Below, piece after piece: positions 57,831 to 64,000 of a stretch of 64,000 nt of DNA; positions within the stretch are counted from its first letter, which is position 1; every line of letters begins with the position of its first letter. Position numbers and translations under genes: made by a program. The stretch is from Candidatus Poribacteria bacterium (GTDB lineage Bacteria > Poribacteria > WGA-4E > PCPOR2b), in the NCBI GenBank assembly GCA_022822785.1, contig JAJEAL010000136.1, forward strand, positions 1 through 64,000. Reading direction: 5' to 3'. The notes beneath the pieces were generated by a model that had not been told where the DNA came from, searched no databases, and saw only the letters and a program-made list of their open reading frames with translations.

Positions 57831-59474
57831 TTAACTCGCTTGTGTGGGAGAATCTAATGTTTGCTCTTGCTCATTACGCGATTCAAATGTTTCGATGACA
57901 CCTGCGCCGACGCTATCGCCCCAGACATTGATAGTTGTCCGGCATCGGTCAAGGAACCAATCGATAGTCAGGATTAATCCAATCCCTTCAATCGGTAGTC
58001 CAACGGCTTTTAAGACAATGACCATTGTCACCAGACCGGCTTCGGGGATACCTGCAGCACCGATGGCAGCAATCGTCGCAGTCAGAAAGATGACAACCTG
58101 TTCTACAGGACCGAGGGTTATCCCGTAGACCTGTGCGATGAACATCGCAGCGACAGCTTCGTAGAGAGCAGTACCGTCCATATTAATAGTTGCACCAAGC
58201 GGTAAAACAAAACTCGACGTCCGATTGGATATACCATTTTTCTCGGTGCCTTCCATTGTCAACGGCAGCGTCGCTGAGCTTGATGCGGTAGAAAAAGCGT
58301 TTAACAGTGCTGCTCCCATCCCCTTCGCATAGGTCAACGGATTCCGTTTGCCAACAAGAAAAAGGATTATCGGTAATACAACAATAGCATGTATAGCGAG
58401 TCCAAATATGACTGTGAAACTATATTTTCCAACTGCAAGCAATTCTGGTAAAAATTCGGTGAATCCACCGGCACGCCCGATACGACCGGCAACCAGTCCA
58501 AAGATACCGAATGGCGCACAAATCATGATCCAGTGAACGATTTGCATGATGCCATCATTCATTACCGAAATAAAGTCAATGGCAGTCCGCCCACGTTCAC
58601 CCATGGTTGAAAATGCACCCCCGATTAGCAGCGAGAAAAAAATCAGTGGGAGAATATCGGTTCGTACCATCGCGTTGAACAGATTTCGTGGCGTTAAGCC
58701 TTCTTTGCCAGTTTCCTCGTTTCCAATCAGGACTTCCGACAGTATGTTACCGATGCTTCTCTCCTCTTTTCCACGCACCGCTCCAGCGACAGGCAAGTCA
58801 ATCTTCACACCTTTTCCTTCGGGTTGAAGTTGTGGCTCATCGGAAACGAGCTGGCCCCCAACGCGTCGAAAAGGCAGGCGGGTGCCATCTTCTGCCTCAA
58901 TATAGACCTCCTCGCCTCCTTGGAGAGGTTCCCACAACTTCACCGTGGCGGAGCTTGCAGTCATTGACAAAATTGCGCCCTGTACCGCCTGATCAGATAG
59001 AATGAGAGCATATCTGTCATCATAGCGTGTATTCTCCCAAGTACCGTTCGTTAATGTAACGGTGCGATTGTTCTCGCCGCCAACGGTATAAACATATTCG
59101 GGATGATCCGCGCCGCGAGAAATTCCTTTTCCTGGTTGGGTGATGTTGACCAAGATGAGACCAATAAGCACAGAAATGCCGGTGGTCGCCATGTAATACA
59201 GGACAGTCCGCCCACCTATTGGACCGAGGTTGCGGATGTCACCCAAGCCAGTAATGCCGACAATCATTGACAACATGACCAGCGGGACAACAATCATTTT
59301 CAGTGCATTCAGGAATATATCACCGAGAAGAGTCGTTTGTGCAGCGAAGTTTGGTATCCAACCACCGACGATGAGTCCAACGATGATGGCAATGACGATG
59401 CCGATGAGAATCCGCTGGCTACCATTTCCGCCGCTTGAGGTGTCGGGAGATACGGAGGGATCTGTTTGGAGCAT
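57831..59474 (-). CDS. Dicarboxylate/glutamate:cation symporter with an inserted domain
   Basis: 547 residues; the family usually has 410-450. SDF (GltP/DctA) hallmarks are 'LNALKMIVVPLVMLSMIVG' near the N-terminus, 'TASSSATLPLTMEGTEKNG' (HP1 serine motif), 'LPLGATINMDGTALYEAVAAMF' and 'GIPEAGLVTMVIVLKAVGLP'. The loop after the third helix (about 118-258) is expanded by ~100 residues of strand-rich sequence ('YTVGGENNRTVTLTNGT', 'EEVYIEAEDGTRLPFRRVGG'). Imports C4-dicarboxylates or acidic amino acids, which fits the succinate dehydrogenase and fumarase genes nearby. The role of the insert is unknown. Confidence 0.92.
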   Translation of the reverse strand: MLQTDPSVSPDTSSGGNGSQRILIGIVIAIIVGLIVGGWIPNFAAQTTLLGDIFLNALKMIVVPLVMLSMIVGITGLGDIRNLGPIGGRTVLYYMATTGISVLIGLILVNITQPGKGISRGADHPEYVYTVGGENNRTVTLTNGTWENTRYDDRYALILSDQAVQGAILSMTASSATVKLWEPLQGGEEVYIEAEDGTRLPFRRVGGQLVSDEPQLQPEGKGVKIDLPVAGAVRGKEERSIGNILSEVLIGNEETGKEGLTPRNLFNAMVRTDILPLIFFSLLIGGAFSTMGERGRTAIDFISVMNDGIMQIVHWIMICAPFGIFGLVAGRIGRAGGFTEFLPELLAVGKYSFTVIFGLAIHAIVVLPIILFLVGKRNPLTYAKGMGAALLNAFSTASSSATLPLTMEGTEKNGISNRTSSFVLPLGATINMDGTALYEAVAAMFIAQVYGITLGPVEQVVIFLTATIAAIGAAGIPEAGLVTMVIVLKAVGLPIEGIGLILTIDWFLDRCRTTINVWGDSVGAGVIETFESRNEQEQTLDSPTQAS

Positions 59475-59650
59475 TTGATAGTCGCCTCTTAGGATTAGAA
59501 TACAAGAATTGGGTACAAGTCGTCGCTCATGTTAAGAAATGGTGCAAGAGCAATCAAGTTTTCAAGAAACCACTCGGTTGCTCTTCGTGTTTTACGCTTT
59601 CTTTTTCCATGAACCACAAAAGTTACGGCACACGGTGTATGCCTATTACA

Positions 59651-62600
59651 TTACTCGCCCAACGAATTGAGGTAATCTCTCACCAGTCGAATCTGCTCTT
59701 CGGCGTCATCGACTGCAAAGCCATCAACGGGTTGATATGCGCCGCCAATCTTGGGCCAAGCTTGCGGCATCGCAGTGCCCGGCTGGAAGGATTGCGGATC
59801 TTTGAGCCAATCAATCACCCAGTCAGCTTTAAGACGACTTTGCGCTAGCGCAAGATCGGGACGCCCAGTCTTATCGCTGCCCGGCGGGATAACTTCGCCT
59901 TGTTCCGGATGACAGGAGATACATTGGAGCATGTCAAAAATCTGTTTGCCGACACGCAGCTCCCTTCGAGATGCCGGTTGCAGCGAGATGGTTTCATACG
60001 GGAACGGTTCATCGTCAAGCGCGGAAAAGTATTTGACAAGGGCGGTAGCCTCTTCGTCCGAGAAACCGAAAGTCGGCATCCGAACTTCAAGCCCATAGCG
60101 GATAAGCGTGGGGGCTTTTAGGAACTCAAACAGCCAATCCGGATAGACCCTCGCACCTTGCGCCTGCAGTGTAGGTGGGGCAAAGCGTTTGGCATTAAAC
60201 AGGTCTAGCCCTTGGTTAGCAGCAACCACATCCACGAAATCGCCGCCTTTCCCTTCGATTTCATGGCAGCCGGTGCAGTTATATTTTTTGGCTAACCGAC
60301 GCCCAGCATCAATCTGCCACGTCTTCTCGCTCGGTTGATGAATGTAGCTCACCGGGTATTTTTCAGGTTGGAAACTCTTGAGCAGCACAGCGAGGGCACG
60401 CGCGTTTTCCTCACCGATAGTGTATTCGCTAAAGACAGGCATTCGCGAGACAATACGGCGCGTTTGATAGCGCCTCGGATTAGTTACCTTTCCAACTGTC
60501 CAACCGTGCCAACTATGCTCAACATCTGTCGCATCGCCAAAGTCGAGTTCCTCAACCACCTTAGCACCAAATTCGCCGAGATCTGCCCCGACCTTTGACT
60601 CGTTCTCAAAGCCGGGGATGGTGTGGCAACCGAAGCAACCGTAGGTCCGAACTAGAAGCTCTCCTTCCGCCGGATCGACGAGGGCATGCGGATTTTCATT
60701 GCCGACAATAGGAGAGGTGGTTGGCTCTGTCAACGACATTAGGTAAGCCACTGCATCATCCACCTCAGTATCTGTCAAACGTAAGCTAGGCATGGCAGTG
60801 TCGGGATCGTAAGATTTTGGATCGGTGATCCATTGACGCATAAATTGTGGCGTGAGCTTACTACCCACATCATCCAATTTTGGCGCGAAATCACTACCCA
60901 GTCCGTCTACCGCGTGGCACGACAGGCATCCAACGGATTTAACCACCTCTTCACCGGCAGCAATTGCACGGGGTGCTGTCGAGAATGATGCATCTGCCTG
61001 ATCAATTTCAGGGGCTTTCATCTGTGCCAGGTATGCTGCGATGGATTTCACCTCGTCCACCACTCGTTCAACGGCGGTATCCGGATAAGGATATGTTGTG
61101 CCATCGTCCTTTTGAAGGATGATACCGGTGTCGGTCTTCGTGACGACACCGTAGTGCTTATTTCCATTCTTAAGGTAGACCGCTTGGGTCAATTTTTCGA
61201 CCGGGAAGAAAGCTGGCATTTTGGTCTCTGCGAGATAAGCGGCCGGTTGTTTAATCCATCCCTCCAACCACTCAACACTATTGACTTTACTACCAATCTT
61301 GGCAAGCGATGGACCGACGTTGTCCAGGTTAGCTAACGTAGAATACCCTTCAACAGCGTGACAACCGTGACAGCCGAGGTCCTCAAACAGTGCCATTCCC
61401 TTCGACAGGGTGGGCGAATAATCTTGGAGTTCCCCTGTTTCTGGATTCACGGCATCCAACATCATTACGCCATCGTGGCATCGACGACAATTGGACTCCA
61501 TGTAACCGTGCAATTCTTCGGAGGCTTTACCCGTATGTTCATCCAACCCCAAGACAGGCGTCAGCCAAAACTCCTTTTTATGGTCTAGGGCGTGTGCTGC
61601 TTTTTGGGTCAACCCTTGGCCCTGCCCACCGTGGCAGGGGGTGCAACCGAACCTTTCAATAGGGTGTTTAGCGAGCAGTACGTCACGGTGGGGATGCGTC
61701 CGCAGCACGGAATCATATCCGGTTTCGTACGCAATTTCGACAAGGTCAGCAAAAATATCCGGATCGGTAAAGGTCAACTTGCCGTCCTGGCTTAACTCAT
61801 AACTCCCCTCTTCAGCATCTTCTTCGTCAATGAGCACCGTTTCACCACCCGTTTTAACGTAGGGATGCTTTAATTGGAGTGTAAGGTTGCTTTCGCCATC
61901 ACCCTCAATCTCCTCAAACTGTTCTGTGGCAAACCCTTCGTACCCAACCTTGTCCGCAGCAAAGTGACAGGTTGCACATCGGTCCGCCGTGTAATCAAAA
62001 TCTTCGATGTAGTATTGAACGATTGTGCGTGTTTTTGTGAAGGGACTTTCTGCCAGTGTACCGATAAAAGTACGCTTAATACCGCCGACAGAATGGAGTT
62101 TCTCCTCAAGTCTGTCAACCTCAGCGTATTTCGCGTTATCCGCTTTCGCAGCCTCAATTTGCGTCTGAAGTTCACTAATTTTAGGTGCCACTGTCGAGTC
62201 CGCTGCATTATATTTTCGGACAAGCAGATATTCAGCTAAGGCTGCCTCAACGTGGCCATTGGCATCATAAAGCTCGGCGAGTTCCTTATAGGCGGCGGCA
62301 AGGTTGCGCTGTGCGATCAGCACTGCGTCGGTCAGTTCTCCCTCAATCCGACTTTCAAACTCGTCTAACTTCTTTTTCCATTTTTCCGCTGCCTCTTGGT
62401 CTCCGTGGTGTAGAGCATACTGATATTTATAGTTGATTGCATCCGACTCACTCTGATCAAATTTGCGTTCCTGCAAGGCTTCCTCTAATTTTATCTGTAG
62501 CCCCGCAATTGCACCTTTTAGCGTCTTCTCCTGGTTAGGGTCAATTTCTTGAGACACTTCGACCTCAGGCAGGTCTTGTTTCGCTCTGTCCAACTCAATT

Positions 62601-62776
62601 TTGGTTTTTTGATATTCGTATTCGTAAAATTGCCGCTGAATCTCTTTCCATGGCCGCCTAGTAATTGTTTCGTTGTAGAACCCCCACAACGTAACAAATC
62701 CCAACAAACCGGAAAGGATAAAAAATAGTGCTGCGTAAGATTTTTCCTCAACCCGAATTTCTTTTTTGTTCCGCAC
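59651..62776 (-). CDS. Octaheme cytochrome c with membrane anchor and coiled coil
   Basis: 1041 residues, GTG start at 62776 with AGGAA upstream. One N-terminal helix (AALFFILSGLLGFVTLWGF), then about 180 residues of coiled coil (45-230), then eight CxxCH sites: 267, 378, 430, 469, 617, 714, 834 and 952. The last five are in cytochrome c domains with Met ligands (TAMPSL, SRMPVF, VRMPTF, TAMPQA). The domain after CHGCH (469) is interrupted by a strand insert (about 527-572). No such fusion is familiar to me. The gene directly precedes (in transcription order follows) cytochrome b, so it may replace cytochrome c1 in a bc-type complex. Confidence 0.9.
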   Translation of the reverse strand: MRNKKEIRVEEKSYAALFFILSGLLGFVTLWGFYNETITRRPWKEIQRQFYEYEYQKTKIELDRAKQDLPEVEVSQEIDPNQEKTLKGAIAGLQIKLEEALQERKFDQSESDAINYKYQYALHHGDQEAAEKWKKKLDEFESRIEGELTDAVLIAQRNLAAAYKELAELYDANGHVEAALAEYLLVRKYNAADSTVAPKISELQTQIEAAKADNAKYAEVDRLEEKLHSVGGIKRTFIGTLAESPFTKTRTIVQYYIEDFDYTADRCATCHFAADKVGYEGFATEQFEEIEGDGESNLTLQLKHPYVKTGGETVLIDEEDAEEGSYELSQDGKLTFTDPDIFADLVEIAYETGYDSVLRTHPHRDVLLAKHPIERFGCTPCHGGQGQGLTQKAAHALDHKKEFWLTPVLGLDEHTGKASEELHGYMESNCRRCHDGVMMLDAVNPETGELQDYSPTLSKGMALFEDLGCHGCHAVEGYSTLANLDNVGPSLAKIGSKVNSVEWLEGWIKQPAAYLAETKMPAFFPVEKLTQAVYLKNGNKHYGVVTKTDTGIILQKDDGTTYPYPDTAVERVVDEVKSIAAYLAQMKAPEIDQADASFSTAPRAIAAGEEVVKSVGCLSCHAVDGLGSDFAPKLDDVGSKLTPQFMRQWITDPKSYDPDTAMPSLRLTDTEVDDAVAYLMSLTEPTTSPIVGNENPHALVDPAEGELLVRTYGCFGCHTIPGFENESKVGADLGEFGAKVVEELDFGDATDVEHSWHGWTVGKVTNPRRYQTRRIVSRMPVFSEYTIGEENARALAVLLKSFQPEKYPVSYIHQPSEKTWQIDAGRRLAKKYNCTGCHEIEGKGGDFVDVVAANQGLDLFNAKRFAPPTLQAQGARVYPDWLFEFLKAPTLIRYGLEVRMPTFGFSDEEATALVKYFSALDDEPFPYETISLQPASRRELRVGKQIFDMLQCISCHPEQGEVIPPGSDKTGRPDLALAQSRLKADWVIDWLKDPQSFQPGTAMPQAWPKIGGAYQPVDGFAVDDAEEQIRLVRDYLNSLGE

Positions 62777-62833
62777 GATTCCTATTGACTCCTTACTGTT
62801 TGAATGGGCGAATCACATACTACTCAATACGCC

Positions 62834-63700
62834 CTAGATATTGAACCACGGGGAAACCCAAATGTACTTGATATTCAACGTCCACCGAAGAATCATCTTA
62901 ATTGGCAAAGCCATCATCGTTAAGAACAGGAATGAAACTACGATATAGCGTACCAATCCCAACTCTTGAAGGAATTTGCTTGTCCCCCTTTTCAAAAAGT
63001 AGTAGATCGGCCCCAAAGCAAAATATCCGACGACAACACACATGCCGAAGATACCGGCGGGCTGTTCATTACGGATGCCGAATAGGTAAGATAGGTTGAC
63101 ATTAGTCAACGGAACAACCTTGTGGGGATCCCACTCTTTCCATGGCGCAAAAAAGTTCCAACCGGGTCCCCTTAAGAACGTACCAACAACCATCAGCACA
63201 ATCCATAACACGAAAAAGCCGAAGCAGAAGGTTATCAGTGCGAACGGGCGTTCTTTGAGGGTATAATAACCCTTTCCTTTAGGATTGATATCTATATAGG
63301 GGATGGCAATTAGACCGGCAATAATCAGACCCGGCAAGACAACGCCTGCAATCCACGGATCGAAGTAAACTAGCATCTCCTGTAGTGCAAGGAAATACCA
63401 GGGCGCTTTAGACGGATTTGGGGTTTTCGTTGGATCGCTCGGTTCTTCGAGCGGGGCATCAATCGTGATAGACCATATCCCCAAGACGAGCATAATAATA
63501 ATCGCACAAAGGAACTCATTGCGGCAAAGGTAGGGCCAGCAGTAGACTTTATCGTTAAGTCCTGCCTCTGCTGGTGTGCCTGCTAGGTCGTTTCTGCGAC
63601 CTTGGCTGAATGCAAGCCAAGTGAAGAAAGGCAACAAAATAACAATTGCAACGATCGGAACATTGTCCGGCTTCGTAACCAGTTCGAGAAAAGGGTCCAT
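62834..63700 (-). CDS. Cytochrome b C-terminal half (PetD-like), extended
   Basis: 288 residues from the ATG at 63700 (GAGGTG 4 bases upstream; frame open to 63832). Contains 'PDNVPIVAIVILLPFFTWLAF', a middle pair of helices and 'NLSYLFGIRNEQ'. The Qo-site motif reads 'KAPWYFLALQEML' where PEWY is usual, so the conserved Glu is Ala; this variant is found in other split cytochromes b. Longer than plastid-type subunit IV. It partners the N-terminal half encoded next to it and forms the quinol-oxidising core. Confidence 0.9.
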   Translation of the reverse strand: MDPFLELVTKPDNVPIVAIVILLPFFTWLAFSQGRRNDLAGTPAEAGLNDKVYCWPYLCRNEFLCAIIIMLVLGIWSITIDAPLEEPSDPTKTPNPSKAPWYFLALQEMLVYFDPWIAGVVLPGLIIAGLIAIPYIDINPKGKGYYTLKERPFALITFCFGFFVLWIVLMVVGTFLRGPGWNFFAPWKEWDPHKVVPLTNVNLSYLFGIRNEQPAGIFGMCVVVGYFALGPIYYFLKRGTSKFLQELGLVRYIVVSFLFLTMMALPIKMILRWTLNIKYIWVSPWFNI

Positions 63701-63741
63701 ATACCACCTCACTGAAAATAGGGATTGAAATGAGTCCAGTC

Positions 63742-64000
63742 TTACAGGGGCCCAGAAATACCGCCATCCTTGCGGACACGCCAAAAGTGAAGGGCCATCA
63801 GCACACTTGCCAAAAGCGGTACAGCAACGCAATGAAGGATGTAAAACCGTAAGAGCGTTGAGGGTCCAACAATTGTCCCACCAAGGAGAGCGAAGCGCAC
63901 ATCATTCGCTTGAGTGACAATATCCTGCGGAGCAAAGGGCCCTTCATGTCCTAATACGGGTGTGGCTCGCGCCATATTTGTTCCGACGGTGACCGCCCAG
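63742..64000 (-). CDS. Cytochrome b N-terminal half (PetB-like), partial
   Basis: Only the C-terminal ~85 residues lie in the window; the gene continues past the right edge. The readable part begins 'WAVTVGTNMARATPVLGHEG' and includes 'TLLRFYILHCVAVPLLASVLMALHFWRVRKDGG', read in shorter pieces as 'RFYILHCVAVPLL' and 'LMALHFWRVRKDGG': the His pair for heme b ligands and the transmembrane helix IV end typical of b6-type cytochromes. A Rieske protein gene would be expected beyond the edge. Confidence 0.9.
   Translation of the reverse strand, partial: WAVTVGTNMARATPVLGHEGPFAPQDIVTQANDVRFALLGGTIVGPSTLLRFYILHCVAVPLLASVLMALHFWRVRKDGGISGPL

Noticed and set aside
1-64000. tRNA or rRNA genes
   Set aside because: No cloverleaf-like T-arm/acceptor pattern or rRNA consensus was seen by eye; a dedicated search could still find one.

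Overview
The window looks like a chromosomal segment of an uncultured, free-living, non-photosynthetic aerobic or microaerobic Gram-negative bacterium. The gene mix resembles 'Candidatus Poribacteria' and neighbouring environmental phyla. It includes several proteins with the small PCP_red domain (the C-terminal domain of protochlorophyllide reductase B subunits), a LamG protein with a cohesin-like remnant, Aap-type amino acid uptake, a split cytochrome b, a CydA-like protein among multiheme cytochromes c, and an aa3-type oxidase. This placement is an inference from gene content; no rRNA or other marker gene is present. I saw no tRNA, rRNA or CRISPR array.

Layout. 0-2 kb: a LamG-domain secreted protein cut off inside a second domain, and a nuclease-like orphan. 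2.2-6.1 kb: a three-gene molybdenum hydroxylase operon (FAD, 2Fe-2S and Mo subunits) with a recognisable promoter and terminator. 6.2-13.2 kb: two unrecognised large proteins, a membrane-anchored lysozyme-fold-like protein and a fused two-domain ABC permease. 13.2-14.9 kb: RqcH/NFACT. 15.1-20.1 kb: a complete polar amino acid ABC importer (binding protein, two permeases, ATPase) with a small lipoprotein gene inside it. 20.2-20.7 kb: a cold-shock protein gene with promoter, about 140-nt leader and terminator. From 20.9 kb to the right edge every recognised gene is on the minus strand.

The 21.7-31 kb block reads (in transcription order) as USP-PCP_red fusion, universal stress protein, Mrp ATPase, zinc-ribbon PCP_red protein, [DNA methyltransferase and PD-(D/E)XK-like nuclease], CopD-like membrane protein, radical SAM/SPASM-PCP_red protein, coiled-coil PCP_red-like protein, and a P-loop ATPase resembling BrxF. 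Four separate proteins with six copies of the same small domain, beside an Fe-S carrier ATPase and a radical SAM enzyme, make this the best candidate for an undescribed system.

31-44 kb carries core aerobic energy metabolism: fumarase C, succinate dehydrogenase, SCO copper chaperone, cytochrome c oxidase subunits IV, III, III-like, I and II, a 36-residue membrane peptide missed by length filters, and heme A synthesis (CtaB, CtaA). 43.6-47.4 kb is an ABC-2 exporter split by a restriction-modification module (small protein, Dam-type methylase, HNH nuclease). 47.4-64 kb is a second respiratory block: two cupredoxin-like secreted proteins, a frameshifted DUF433 gene, three cytochromes c (one carrying an ethylbenzene-dehydrogenase-type heme b domain), a CydA-like oxidase subunit without CydB, a Liv-type binding protein, a monoheme cytochrome c, a dicarboxylate symporter with an unusual inserted domain, an octaheme cytochrome c and a split cytochrome b. 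Together these suggest a branched electron chain from quinol through a bc-type complex and several c-type or copper carriers to an aa3 oxidase, with the CydA-like complex as a second quinol or cytochrome branch.
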